The notes: generated by a model not told the origin, from the letters alone. Shown: positions 18,426-27,816, counted from the stretch's first letter. The stretch: 50,173 bases of DNA from an archaeon (GCA_028279705.1 JANQNF010000037.1:1-50173); one strand, 5' to 3'. Program-made: numbers and translations.

Positions 18426-20407
18426 TGTTTGGGCGTGGCGACGACAAGAAAAAGGATGATGAAAAGAAGAAGGCCGAGGAAGATCAGAAGAAGCCTGAGG
18501 AAGAAGCAGCCGGAGGAACCGCTGACGAGGGAAAGCCTGCCGATGACGGAGGCGGGCTTGGCGGACTGAAGGACGTTGGATCTGAGACTGCCGAAGAGGA
18601 GAAAGCTGAGGAAAAGCCTGTTGAGGAAAATCCAGGAGAAAAGAAAGACGAAAAGGCGGATGATTCAAAGGAACTTCCAGCAGAAGAACCAGAGCCAGAA
18701 GAGAAAGCTGCCGAGACTGAAGTTGCAGAGACCGATATTTCTGTCAAACCCGCTGAAGAACCAGCTGCCGGGAAGAAGCAAAGCAAGTCCGAACTGGAAA
18801 AACTGAAAAAACAGCTCGCAACACAGAGAGAGACCATGCGCGAACTTGAAAGAGAGAAGGCCGTTGCGCTGAAGAAAGGCGACGAACTTGCAGGCCTCGT
18901 GGAAGACCTGTCCACTGAAATGAAGGAAGCGGCCCCTGCGAATGCTCCGGGTGCCCAGCCTGCGCAGCCCGCCCAGGCAGCGCTGCCTGATTTTGAACCG
19001 AAGCTAAAGGAGATGGAAGAAAAAACGGCTTCGCAGATAAAGGCGCTGCAGGAAACCATAGAAGGTATGGGTAAGAAGAAAGAGGAAGACAAAAAGGGCG
19101 AGGAAGAAGTCGCAGTGACCATGAAGAAGATGTTTGACAAGCGCCTAAAGGAACTGACTGAAAAACTGGATGACACCAAGGCGAAACCTGCTCCCGGAGT
19201 AGCCGGCACTGCTGAGCCAGGAAAGGGGGAGGCTTCCGGAAGCCTTATGGCAATGGGTGGCGGAGTGGAAATCAAGAAAGATGTCGACGACATGAAGAAG
19301 ACCATAAAAGACCTCGCAACCCTTGTCGATGCCTTCAAGGAAGAAGCCGAGAACAGGTTCATGGCCCTGGACAGAGAACTGGAAGTACTTGACAGGTTCC
19401 CAAGACTTGAACAGAGTATGGAACAGTTTGAGAAGAAACTGAACCCAGAAAACGTCCAGCGGCTCAGGATGCTCATATCCACGGCAGACGACCTCAAGGA
19501 AGAGGTAATACCACTTGTCGTAAAGAGGGAGGCTGAACAAAAGATCGAGCCCTTCTCCAAGCGGGTCGGTAAAGTAGAGGAAGTCAACGAGAAAGTCAAG
19601 GACAAGCTCGCAGAACTTCTACTTGACATGAAAAACGACAAGAAGGACATAAAGACAATATACAAGTTCGAGGAACGCATAGCAAAGCTTGAGGACACGG
19701 GAAAGCAGGTAATGCAGCTTATCAGCGAACTGAGGACTGCCATGCGTGATCTCGACAAGAACCAGAGGCATGACATATTCGAGAAGATGAAGGAAACATT
19801 CCCAGGCGTAGTTGAGGCAGAGTCAAGCAACATAAGAAAGGACTTTGCAGGAAGGTTCGCTTTCGTTGAGGACAAGATACAGTCAGCAGAAAACAACATA
19901 TCCGAAATCCACAATGAAATAGCAGAGCTTTCCACGCTCAAGGGAGAAGTCGATACTGCCGAGGACAAGATAGAGGCACTCGGTGAGGGAGATAAAAAGC
20001 TCGGCGACAGGATAGACGCACTCAAGGAAAAGCACCACGACGTGCTCGACATGATAGAAAAGCTGAAGACGCCAAAGGAAGTGATAACTGAACTTGACAA
20101 CAAGACAAAGGACATACTCGAGATACGGGAGTTCTTCGTACGGAGGGCGGACGGACTCGATGAAAGGATAAAGCAGCTTGACGAGAGGGCGGTTCCAACT
20201 AAGAAACTTCATGACAAGGTTGACGCCCTGGCGAATAATAACACCGAGCTTCGGGATAACCAAAAGAAGCTCGAGGCGAAGTTCGATTCAGAGAAAAAGG
20301 AGCTTCAGAAGATCATAACCCAGCATGCTGCAGAAAAGAAGCAGCTTGAAGAAAAACTCAAGGAGCAGAAGTCAAGGATAGGATACCTGCTAAAGGAGTT
20401 CAAGTGA
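18425..20407 (+). CDS. Long coiled-coil protein with acidic disordered N-terminus, 660 aa
   Basis: Residues about 5-125 are disordered and dominated by Glu, Lys, Pro and Ala; the rest is almost continuous heptad coil, interrupted by a Pro/Ala/Gly linker near 175-200 and another near 255-280. It has no signal peptide and no catalytic motif. The layout parallels the 646-aa protein at 8141 (acidic Pro-rich head, then coil), though the C-terminal SHOCT-like motif is absent. It starts inside the previous stop (TAATG) and is followed 4 bp later by another coil gene. A structural, scaffold-like role is likely from composition alone. Weak matches to SMC-like or myosin-like coils would be composition artefacts. 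Confidence 0.85.
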   Translation: MFGRGDDKKKDDEKKKAEEDQKKPEEEAAGGTADEGKPADDGGGLGGLKDVGSETAEEEKAEEKPVEENPGEKKDEKADDSKELPAEEPEPEEKAAETEVAETDISVKPAEEPAAGKKQSKSELEKLKKQLATQRETMRELEREKAVALKKGDELAGLVEDLSTEMKEAAPANAPGAQPAQPAQAALPDFEPKLKEMEEKTASQIKALQETIEGMGKKKEEDKKGEEEVAVTMKKMFDKRLKELTEKLDDTKAKPAPGVAGTAEPGKGEASGSLMAMGGGVEIKKDVDDMKKTIKDLATLVDAFKEEAENRFMALDRELEVLDRFPRLEQSMEQFEKKLNPENVQRLRMLISTADDLKEEVIPLVVKREAEQKIEPFSKRVGKVEEVNEKVKDKLAELLLDMKNDKKDIKTIYKFEERIAKLEDTGKQVMQLISELRTAMRDLDKNQRHDIFEKMKETFPGVVEAESSNIRKDFAGRFAFVEDKIQSAENNISEIHNEIAELSTLKGEVDTAEDKIEALGEGDKKLGDRIDALKEKHHDVLDMIEKLKTPKEVITELDNKTKDILEIREFFVRRADGLDERIKQLDERAVPTKKLHDKVDALANNNTELRDNQKKLEAKFDSEKKELQKIITQHAAEKKQLEEKLKEQKSRIGYLLKEFK

Positions 20408-20411
20408 TATT

Positions 20412-22475
20412 ATGGACGAGATAAGAGAAGTTGAGGCCGAACTTCGGCGCCTTCGCGAGGATGCACGCCACTACAAGACCGAGGCTGAAACAATAAAGAA
20501 AGAGAAGAGGACACTCGAATCCAAGAACGAGTATCTTGTAAACAAGCTCAAGGAAGCTTCATATGTCTACGGTGAAGCAGGAAAGAGGCTTTTATATTTC
20601 ATAAACAACCAGGTCAACCCTGTCACAAAAAGGCTAAACGACATCGATGCGATGAACAGGAAACTTGGTGCGCAGGACAAGGCACTTGGCGGTTCCATTG
20701 CAACTGTGGAGAAGACCGCAAGAGAAGATTTCGCCACGGTTGACAAGCGGCTGAAGGCACTCGGCGAGAACCTGACGGCGACCCACGGGAAGATAAACAC
20801 CGCAATAAAGGCTTCCGTCAGGAAGGGAGAGAAAGACGACCTTCAGGTCGAGAAGAAGCTTGAGAAAGCCATGGCTGACTTCGATTCTGCCATGAGGTCA
20901 CTAAAGATATCGATCGACAGGAAGATTTCAACAAAGTCCAATTTGCTTGAGAAGAAGACCGATACCAAGATGGATGCCCTACGTGAACATAACCTCATCG
21001 TGGGTAAGGATATAGAGGCACTGAAGAAATTCGAAGGGGACATCCAAGACCTTGAGGGAAAGCTCCATACGACCATTTCCAACCTGACCCAGACACGAAT
21101 TGACATGGAGAAGCTTGCGCAGCGCGTTAAGGGTGAGATGGCGAAAACGAAAACCGTGGTCAATCAGGAACTGACAAAACTGACCAATGATGTTAATACG
21201 AAATTGCTGGAATTCTCCTCCGAACTCAAGCAGGCAGACGAGAAGAATGTCGGTGACATGAAGCTTGCCATCAAGAAAAACCAGACAGAGCTTGGGAAGG
21301 AACTGCACAGCATGGCAGTCGACATGGACAGTTTCAGAAAGAGCATAAACTCAAAGCTCAGTTCAGGACAGGCTGCACTAAGAAAAGAGCAGTCAACTTT
21401 CGGCGGCGAGATTGAAAAGAGACTCGGCATTTTCGAGACTGAAGTCGCAGCAAACGCCAAAAACCAGAAGGAAGCGGAGCGCATTTTCAACGGGAAGATC
21501 CTGGACATAGTCAGCCATGCAGACGCAGCTGACGAGAAGATGGGGACCCTTCAGTTAGAGCTGACAGAACACCTTGAGAATTTCAAAGACGTGACAAAAA
21601 GAAGGGAGATCGTACTCAAAAACGAACTTGGAAAACTCAGCAAGACAGTCGACCAGAAGGTAGGCAGCGCATCCATGGGGGCTGACAAGAAGATAGGCCT
21701 TGTTGCAAAGGATGTCGAGAGCCTGATGGCAATGCAACCAAGGATCGCATCACTTGAAGAAGATGTCATCAAGAGGAAGGAAGAAAATGCAGCCCTTTCC
21801 TCCAGGATAAAGGCAGTTTTGCATGAACTCAAGGACAAATCAGACAAGGATTACATCAAGATGGGTAAGCAGCTCGACCTGATGAAGTCTGAAATCAACA
21901 ACGGCATGGAGGCTACCGAGGCCAGGATAAGCGAAGATAGCATGAAGTCCTTCTCAACTGCAAGGCATTCACTCAAAAAGGACATCCATTCACTGCGCGA
22001 GGAGAATGCCGCGATGAAGGCTGAGATAAAGAACCTTCGCGGCCTCGTCGGTGTCGTAGACGACCTGCAGCAGGCAGTCACCGCGACCCAGGTCAAGGTC
22101 GACGGGACTGTAAACGATGTGGAGAAAATATCGGCGAAGGTTTCTGCAGACGTTGACAAGCAGGCGCTCAAGGTCAGTAAGGACATGGCAGGAATATCTT
22201 CTGCACTCAAGGCAGACCTGAAGGATATCATAGCAAGGGAAAAGGAAAGATTTGCATCGCAGAGCGCGGAACTCGATGCCAAGTATTCTGCAATTTCCAA
22301 GAAATCGGACACCCTGACTACACAGTCGTCGGGTAACCGCCAGACTTCGGTTGCGAACAAGAAGAAGCTGGTACTTCTTGACAGGAAGATAGACAGGCTC
22401 ATGGGCGAGATAGTCAACCTGAAGAAGGAATATAAAATCGAGATGGGAAGGCTTCTGAAAGAGCTAGAGGGCTGA
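20412..22475 (+). CDS. Long coiled-coil protein, 687 aa
   Basis: The protein is helical and charged from end to end, with no signal peptide, membrane segment or globular domain. The first 50 residues (MDEIREVEAELRRLREDARH...) form a regular coil. Later parts are rich in Lys, Ser, Asp and Ala, with recurring segments of the type KLSK.VDQKVG. The start follows the previous stop by 4 bp and its own stop lies 1 bp before the next ATG. It is probably an elongated structural protein that assembles with its operon partners. No family was recognised. Confidence 0.85.
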   Translation: MDEIREVEAELRRLREDARHYKTEAETIKKEKRTLESKNEYLVNKLKEASYVYGEAGKRLLYFINNQVNPVTKRLNDIDAMNRKLGAQDKALGGSIATVEKTAREDFATVDKRLKALGENLTATHGKINTAIKASVRKGEKDDLQVEKKLEKAMADFDSAMRSLKISIDRKISTKSNLLEKKTDTKMDALREHNLIVGKDIEALKKFEGDIQDLEGKLHTTISNLTQTRIDMEKLAQRVKGEMAKTKTVVNQELTKLTNDVNTKLLEFSSELKQADEKNVGDMKLAIKKNQTELGKELHSMAVDMDSFRKSINSKLSSGQAALRKEQSTFGGEIEKRLGIFETEVAANAKNQKEAERIFNGKILDIVSHADAADEKMGTLQLELTEHLENFKDVTKRREIVLKNELGKLSKTVDQKVGSASMGADKKIGLVAKDVESLMAMQPRIASLEEDVIKRKEENAALSSRIKAVLHELKDKSDKDYIKMGKQLDLMKSEINNGMEATEARISEDSMKSFSTARHSLKKDIHSLREENAAMKAEIKNLRGLVGVVDDLQQAVTATQVKVDGTVNDVEKISAKVSADVDKQALKVSKDMAGISSALKADLKDIIAREKERFASQSAELDAKYSAISKKSDTLTTQSSGNRQTSVANKKKLVLLDRKIDRLMGEIVNLKKEYKIEMGRLLKELEG

Positions 22476-22476
22476 C

Positions 22477-25400
22477 ATGGAAGATTTCACTAAGGTCAGG
22501 AGCGGGATAGCGGGCCTCAAGAAAGAAAGAGAAGACCTTAAAAAAAACTACGCTTTTCTCACAAAAGAACTTGAAAGGATAGTCGAAGCCAACGAAGACG
22601 CCATAAAGAAGCTTTCGGGAAAATCTGAATCACTTGCAACTTCCATGGCGGCCATGGAAGAGAGGCTAGGAAAGACCGACGGGAGCATAAGTTCGGCAAA
22701 GACGTCACTCTCATCAACTCTTTCTGCTGTGCAGAAAAGGCTTGATTCGCAAAAGAAGACGATAGAATCCATTAGTAACAAGGTCCAGAAGGTGACGGAT
22801 ACCGCAGACGCTGCAGTAAGCGGCGTCAGTGAGAACAGGCGGTTTGGAGACGATGCAGCGAAGACACTTCAGAACATATCATCAAAAGTCGCCGGACTTG
22901 ACGAGAAGCTGGAAGCCTTTGAGAAGTCGGTCTCCCAGAACTTATCATCTGTCGACAACAAGCTGACTTCCGGTATAACCCTTGTCAATAGGGCAACAGA
23001 TGAGCAGTCGTCTGTAATAAAGGATCACGATTCTGCACTTCAAAGGCTGACCCTGAGCCTTCAGTCACTTAAAAAGGACCTTGAGAAGGAAAACGAAAGG
23101 GTATCGAGGATCAAGGAGAGTTCGTCTAAAAACTCAACGAGACTTGAAATGCTTGGGACGCTTCAGTCCAAGATAAAGCACATAGAAGACGTGAAGGCAG
23201 GTCTTGTCAAGGGAGTCGAATCCATAAAGAGCATGCGAAACGACATGGCAGCACTCGAGCAGCGCACAAAAGACCTCGGACTGAAGCTTTCTGACGCGGA
23301 CAAGTTCCTCGAGTCACGACTGGTCGAAAAGGCAAAGGTTTTGGACTCGCAGATAGAGGACAAGACGACTGTAATGGAAAATCAGATGCAGGAAAGGCTA
23401 GCTTTCCTTGAGTCTAACCTCTCAGAAAGAGCGAAGACGATGGAAACCAAGATATCGGGAAACCTTTCATCGATGGGTAAGATTCTCGCGCGGGAGGGCA
23501 CTGACCTGAAGAAGGCCAAGTCCGGCCTGCAGGATGTGAATTCTGAACTGAGGAAAGTGAACGCTTCCAGCGCGGCCCTAAAGACAGGACTTGATGATTC
23601 CAAAAAGTCACTAAAGACCCTTTCTCAAAGGGTCGATTCACTCGACTCTCTAGGAGGAAGGGTCAAAGAAATAGAGGAAGCCAAATCCGTAGTGCTCGAT
23701 GGCATTTCCGCACTGGATGGTCTTGAGAAGAAGGTGGACCTCCTCTCACAGAGAGAAAGATCATTTGAAAGCAACGCGTCCAGTGACATCTCGGCACTCA
23801 GGGGTGGCATGAAGAAGAGCGCAGACGACATCTCGAAGATAAGACTTTCAATTGCCGGACTGAAAAAAGATGCAGATAATGCCGCAAAGGCGGTGTCGGC
23901 AGTCAAGACTGACCAGACCGAAACCAAAAAGAAGCTTTCTGAAATCGCAACGCTTCGCCAGCGCATCGCTGCTGCAGAGAAGCTTGAGAAGACACTCAGT
24001 GCAAACATGGCAGAGATACGCAGACTTCACGGTCACATCGAGACTCTCAGCAAAAACATGGAATCGAACAAGATAAGGATGGAAGATGTCGACGCCGCGA
24101 TAGACAAGAAGATAGACTACAACATTTCCGCACTGAAGAAAGATGTCGAAGCCGCGTCGAAAAACATAACAGGGATCAATGCCAACCAGAAGTCATTCAG
24201 CAAGAAGCTTTCTGAGATAAATGCACTCGGCCAGCGTGTTGCTGCTGTTGAAAAACTTGAAAACAAGCTGTCAGGAAACATGGTAGAGATAAGGAAGCTT
24301 CATGATCATATACAGAAACTCGGCAGTGAGATGGAATCCAGCCGGGTAAAGATGGAAGACGTGGACGCAGCGATAGACAAGAAGATAGACTACAATGCGT
24401 CTTCTTTCAAAAAAGATGTCGACGGCGCGATGAAGCAGATTTCAGGAATCAACGTCAGCCAGAAGTCGTTCAGCAAGAAACTTCAGGAAATCAACGCCAT
24501 CCGTCAGCGTGTGGCTGCTGTTGAAAAGCTTGAGAAGACTCTCTCTGGCAACATGGCAGAGACGAGGAAGCTCCATGACAATATCCAGGCTCTTGGCAAG
24601 GACATGGAATCCGGAAGGATAAAGATGGAGGACGTTGACGCATCCATCGACAAGAAGATTGACTACAACACATCCACGCTCAAAAAGGACGTTGCAAGTG
24701 CCGTGAAGATGATAACCGGGATCAAGGCAGATCACGCAACCACGAAGAAAAAGCTTTCAGAGATCGCTACCATCCGTCAACGTTTGGCATCTGTGGAGAA
24801 ACTAGAGAAGGTACTTTCGGGAAACATGGCCGAGATAAGAAAGCTTCACGACCACATCCAGACACTGGGAAAGGACATGGAGTCTGGAAGGATAAAAATG
24901 GAAGATGTGAATGCGGCGATAGACGCCAAGGTTGACTACAACGTATCTGCACTAAAGAAGGACAATGCTTTCAATTCCGCCGCCCTTTCCAAACTTGAAG
25001 ATGGAGTGAAGAAGTTCTCGATCGACTTGAACTCACTAAAAAAGGACGTCGGTTCAGGTACCAGGAACATGTCAATTGTCAAGTCATCTGTAGAAAGCCT
25101 TCAGAAGAAGTCCGCGGACCTTGAGAAGCTTCAGATAAAGCTTGGCGACATGGGAAACGCAAAGGCTGCACTGACGGATGCAATGGAAGCAAAACTCAAT
25201 GAGAGGATAAAGTTCCTTGAGAAGACGCTTGGGCAGAAGGCAGACAGCATAGAATCCAGACTCTCTGAAAAATCAAGGCAGGTGGAATCGAGAATCGGCA
25301 AGGACGTTTCTGGCATAAAGAAGGAACTTTCGGAAAAGTCAAAATCAATAGAATCGGTCAACAAGCGCATGGAGAAGATGGGAATTCTTGAGGAGAGACT

Positions 25401-25872
25401 GAAGGCAGTCGACCAGGCAAAAGACATGATAACAAAGGACGTTTCTTCCCTTCGTGACATGAAGGCGAGCATGTCAAAGGCAGACGAAAGGTCCAGGGGC
25501 CTTGACAGGGAGCTTAGGGCACTGAAGGCTCAGGTGGAGTCAGGGCTAATAGAGGTCAGGGGAAGGCTTGATTCAAAGACCACAACAGGCGAGAACAAGT
25601 TCAACACCGCTGTCAAGGCGTTCCTTAACGCAAGGGCTGACCTTAACAAGAAGATAAGCATGCTTAACGTCAAGATGACAGATTCTGACAGGCGCATAGA
25701 AGACTTCTCAAAACTCGTGAGCAGGATAGACATGCTCGAAAGGAAAGTCGACAGGCTCTCCGAGAGAGGCGCAGAGATAAGAAGGGACATCGACGACCTT
25801 GAAAGAAAGGAAGATACTGACCAGCAGCAGAAGGTGATGGTCGTTGACCTCGAAAAGGGCAGGGAATTCTGA
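22477..25872 (+). CDS. Giant coiled-coil protein with four 91-residue tandem repeats, 1131 aa
   Basis: The entire protein is predicted coiled coil without membrane or catalytic segments. From 23929 (about residue 485) four tandem units begin with KKLSEI- or KKLQEI-type sequence at 23929, 24202, 24475 and 24748, exactly 273 bp apart. Each contains conserved blocks such as RQR.AAVEKLEK.LSGNM, IRKLHDHIQ.LGKDMES and KMEDVDAAIDKKIDYN. Ninety-one residues is 13 heptads, so each duplication keeps the coil in register. The C-terminus ends in a short acidic/basic tail. It is cotranscribed with two other coils and flanked by small membrane proteins. A long rod or cytoskeletal scaffold is the simplest reading; this is inferred from form, not homology. 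Confidence 0.87.
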   Translation: MEDFTKVRSGIAGLKKEREDLKKNYAFLTKELERIVEANEDAIKKLSGKSESLATSMAAMEERLGKTDGSISSAKTSLSSTLSAVQKRLDSQKKTIESISNKVQKVTDTADAAVSGVSENRRFGDDAAKTLQNISSKVAGLDEKLEAFEKSVSQNLSSVDNKLTSGITLVNRATDEQSSVIKDHDSALQRLTLSLQSLKKDLEKENERVSRIKESSSKNSTRLEMLGTLQSKIKHIEDVKAGLVKGVESIKSMRNDMAALEQRTKDLGLKLSDADKFLESRLVEKAKVLDSQIEDKTTVMENQMQERLAFLESNLSERAKTMETKISGNLSSMGKILAREGTDLKKAKSGLQDVNSELRKVNASSAALKTGLDDSKKSLKTLSQRVDSLDSLGGRVKEIEEAKSVVLDGISALDGLEKKVDLLSQRERSFESNASSDISALRGGMKKSADDISKIRLSIAGLKKDADNAAKAVSAVKTDQTETKKKLSEIATLRQRIAAAEKLEKTLSANMAEIRRLHGHIETLSKNMESNKIRMEDVDAAIDKKIDYNISALKKDVEAASKNITGINANQKSFSKKLSEINALGQRVAAVEKLENKLSGNMVEIRKLHDHIQKLGSEMESSRVKMEDVDAAIDKKIDYNASSFKKDVDGAMKQISGINVSQKSFSKKLQEINAIRQRVAAVEKLEKTLSGNMAETRKLHDNIQALGKDMESGRIKMEDVDASIDKKIDYNTSTLKKDVASAVKMITGIKADHATTKKKLSEIATIRQRLASVEKLEKVLSGNMAEIRKLHDHIQTLGKDMESGRIKMEDVNAAIDAKVDYNVSALKKDNAFNSAALSKLEDGVKKFSIDLNSLKKDVGSGTRNMSIVKSSVESLQKKSADLEKLQIKLGDMGNAKAALTDAMEAKLNERIKFLEKTLGQKADSIESRLSEKSRQVESRIGKDVSGIKKELSEKSKSIESVNKRMEKMGILEERLKAVDQAKDMITKDVSSLRDMKASMSKADERSRGLDRELRALKAQVESGLIEVRGRLDSKTTTGENKFNTAVKAFLNARADLNKKISMLNVKMTDSDRRIEDFSKLVSRIDMLERKVDRLSERGAEIRRDIDDLERKEDTDQQQKVMVVDLEKGREF
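23929..25020 (+). repeat. Four tandem 273-bp coding repeats
   Basis: Units start at 23929, 24202, 24475 and 24748. The nucleotide sequences have diverged at synonymous sites while the protein blocks are well kept; the last unit loses similarity after about 24963. This points to older duplication under protein-level selection. Confidence 0.9.
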
Positions 25873-25881
25873 GGTGCTCAG

Positions 25882-26037
25882 ATGGAGACTTACCTAATGT
25901 ATGCAGTTGGCATTACTTCGATAATCTTCATAGGACTGGCTTTCTACCTTCACCTTCTAAGGAAGAGATCCGAGAACGTTTTTCCCGCACCTTTTCTGAA
26001 CCCGCACGGAAAGAGAAAGCCCAAGAAGAAGAATTAA
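25882..26037 (+). CDS. 51-aa single-pass membrane peptide
   Basis: An ATG 9 bp after the 1131-aa coil gene opens a 51-codon frame: METYLMYAVG, then a hydrophobic helix (ITSIIFIGLAFYLHLL, residues 11-26) and a strongly basic tail ending GKRKPKKKN. This is a typical small one-pass membrane protein with its tail in the cytosol. Its stop overlaps the end of the convergent PhoU-family gene by 4 bp. Its place at the end of the coiled-coil operon, mirroring the 90-aa membrane protein at the start, suggests a second membrane anchor. It is short, but spacing, composition and topology support it. Confidence 0.65.
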   Translation: METYLMYAVGITSIIFIGLAFYLHLLRKRSENVFPAPFLNPHGKRKPKKKN

Positions 26038-26642
26038 GCGTTCTTCATCTTGTTTGCAACTGACTTTCTCCGTCCCGAGACTATGAGCACGTCACCGTGT
26101 TCTATGACATCTTCCCTCTCGGGAAGGTACAGCCACTTGTCGTCCCTCTTCAGGCCTATCACGTTGACATGGCCTTCTGTGAACTCCTCTATGGTCTTTC
26201 CCACAGCCTTTGAGCGCTTCTTTATCTCGAGATAGTCGGCAACCTCTATGGAGTCCTTGAGTCCCTTTAGTATTATGGGGTGTATCGGTATGCCTCTTGA
26301 GAGCGAATCTATAAGCTCCTTTATGGCATTAGATATGTCCTCCATGGCACTCGACAATCTCAGCACGGACGTCAGCTCGAGTGCATCCTTTGGCGTTTTT
26401 GTCGCCAGCATGCACTCCGCCTCTATCTCGTACTGGCGGATGTCTATTTCTTCCTCAAGTTCGTGGATCTTGTCGACCAGCTTCTCGTCCTTCATGAGAA
26501 GTGCAGAAAAGCCGAGTGCTATTGCCAGATTTACCATGTCCTTCATTTCGACAATAAGGTCCACGACGTTCTTCTCTTTTTCCAGTATATCTTCGAGAAT
26601 TTTTTCGCTTTTGTATTCGGATTTGGGTATTCTTACCACCAC
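26034..26642 (-). CDS. PhoU / TrkA-C domain protein (COG3273-like)
   Basis: The 202-aa protein has an N-terminal PhoU-like helical bundle (residues about 15-115; ELEEEIDIRQYEIEAECM) and a C-terminal RCK-C/TrkA-C domain (about 130-200; LKRDDKWLYLPEREDVIEHG then a DVLIVSG strand). RCK-C domains bind small ligands and gate cation transporters. Archaeal proteins of this form are commonly encoded with paired half-MgtE permeases, exactly as here. The first codons are GTG-GTG and a TATA-like TTATTTAAA lies about 28 bp upstream, so it can be transcribed leaderless from its own promoter. It probably regulates or gates the permease pair encoded upstream. Confidence 0.88.
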   Translation of the reverse strand: MVVRIPKSEYKSEKILEDILEKEKNVVDLIVEMKDMVNLAIALGFSALLMKDEKLVDKIHELEEEIDIRQYEIEAECMLATKTPKDALELTSVLRLSSAMEDISNAIKELIDSLSRGIPIHPIILKGLKDSIEVADYLEIKKRSKAVGKTIEEFTEGHVNVIGLKRDDKWLYLPEREDVIEHGDVLIVSGRRKSVANKMKNA

Positions 26643-26680
26643 TCCTTATTTGATTTATTGTGACGCTTTAAATAACTTAT

Positions 26681-27232
26681 CTAGATCACCACCGAAGTTA
26701 TCAAAAGCAACACGGAAATTCCCACAAAATCACCTACCGTGGTGAGTATGGGAACAACAACATTATCCGGGTCCAGACCCTGGCTGTAAATGAGATAGCT
26801 TGTGAATATGGAGCTGAATATCAGTATGGACACCGTTATGAGGCCTGCTGTGAGCGTTACCAGCGGAAAGATCATTATATTTGCATATTCTGCACCGAGG
26901 AAGCTGTTGACCATTGCTGCAGCCAGTCCGAGCAGTAAGAATGCCACGATAGATATTATGATCATGGCATAGATGTTTTTGGTAAGTACCCTGCTTTTTC
27001 TGAAATGCGGCTTTATCAGGCCCATGTGCAGTGCGGAAGAGAGCCTGCTTGACATGACGCTTGATATGTTCCCGTTTATGGCCATGAACGAAGGAACTAT
27101 TATCAGTATCCCGGGAAGCATCCTCAGCATCTCCTCGTTCTTTCCGAGGAATAAACCTGAAAGTATGCTTATGGCAGCGCATATGGAGAGCACCGGAAGG
27201 CTCTCCTCTATCACTTCTTTTGTGTTTATCAT
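26681..27232 (-). CDS. Half-size MgtE/SLC41-type divalent cation permease, second subunit
   Basis: The 183-aa membrane protein has about five hydrophobic helices and matches one MgtE membrane domain (COG1824-like). Diagnostic segments are PGILIIVPSFMAINGNISS, then SSRLSSALHMG, and near the end GLDPDNVVVPILTTVGD, where the conserved Asp contributes to the ion path in MgtE. The cytoplasmic N and CBS domains of bacterial MgtE are absent. Its start overlaps the stop of the sister gene by 4 bp, so the two halves are translationally coupled and likely form a heterodimer. The substrate is probably Mg2+ or a related divalent ion. Confidence 0.9.
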   Translation of the reverse strand: MINTKEVIEESLPVLSICAAISILSGLFLGKNEEMLRMLPGILIIVPSFMAINGNISSVMSSRLSSALHMGLIKPHFRKSRVLTKNIYAMIIISIVAFLLLGLAAAMVNSFLGAEYANIMIFPLVTLTAGLITVSILIFSSIFTSYLIYSQGLDPDNVVVPILTTVGDFVGISVLLLITSVVI

Positions 27233-27807
27233 AATCCAAGCCCCAATACGAATTTAATGGAAATGAGAAGGCATATCATGGTTATTATGTCGCCTACGCT
27301 TGCCGCTGCCGGAAGTGTCGTGTTGTCTGGGTCAAGCCCGTGCCTGTAGCTCATGATGGCTATGCCGGATGTCGTAAATGACATAAGCACGCCTGACATG
27401 AGACCTGTCATGACAGTTATCAACACAAAGTTCACAAGACTCATACATGGACCTCCGATGTACATGCACGTCTGCCATGCAAGAAACGAAAGCACAAACG
27501 ATATGAAGAGGCTTAAGAGAATGCTCACTTCTATGTTTACTCTGAGACCCTTTGAAAACTTCTTTGTGGAAATGTAGCCAAGATGCAGGCCTGAGCTGAG
27601 CCTTGCGCCAAGCGCTGATGATATGTTCCCCCTGAGCCCAAGCAGCCCGGGGACTATTATCAAAAGCCCCGGCGTCATCGCAGATTCAGCTATGACTCCG
27701 TTGAGGAAACCTCCTGTGAAAAGTCCCACAAAAGCGAAAAGTAAAATGACAGGCAGCGTCTCCTCGATTATGCGTAACATGGATTTTGCCACTGCCATTA
27801 AAATCAT
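27229..27807 (-). CDS. Half-size MgtE/SLC41-type divalent cation permease, first subunit
   Basis: The 192-aa protein is a paralogue of the next gene with the same landmarks: PGLLIIVPGLLGLRGNISS, GARLSSGLHLG and GLDPDNTTLPAAASVGD. It contains about five membrane helices and no cytosolic regulatory domain. Together the two halves equal one internally duplicated SLC41-type transporter. Gene order (two permeases, then PhoU/TrkA-C) matches the common archaeal arrangement. Start choice is between ATG codons at 27807 and 27798; the first is reported. It is divergent from the RibL-like gene, with only 41 bp between the starts. Confidence 0.9.
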   Translation of the reverse strand: MILMAVAKSMLRIIEETLPVILLFAFVGLFTGGFLNGVIAESAMTPGLLIIVPGLLGLRGNISSALGARLSSGLHLGYISTKKFSKGLRVNIEVSILLSLFISFVLSFLAWQTCMYIGGPCMSLVNFVLITVMTGLMSGVLMSFTTSGIAIMSYRHGLDPDNTTLPAAASVGDIITMICLLISIKFVLGLGL

Positions 27808-27816
27808 TTGCCTGAG

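Noticed and set aside
18484-20115. 543-codon minus-strand frame
   Set aside because: Ser/Phe/Ala-rich mirror of the Glu/Lys-rich coiled-coil gene on the plus strand; a composition artefact.
23929-25020. Repeats considered as a CRISPR-like array
   Set aside because: The 273-bp units are in frame, protein-coding and diverged at synonymous sites; there are no short identical repeats with unique spacers.
18425-25872. Coiled-coil proteins as SMC or Rad50 ATPases
   Set aside because: No Walker A, Walker B or ABC signature is visible in any of the three; similarity would rest on coil composition only.
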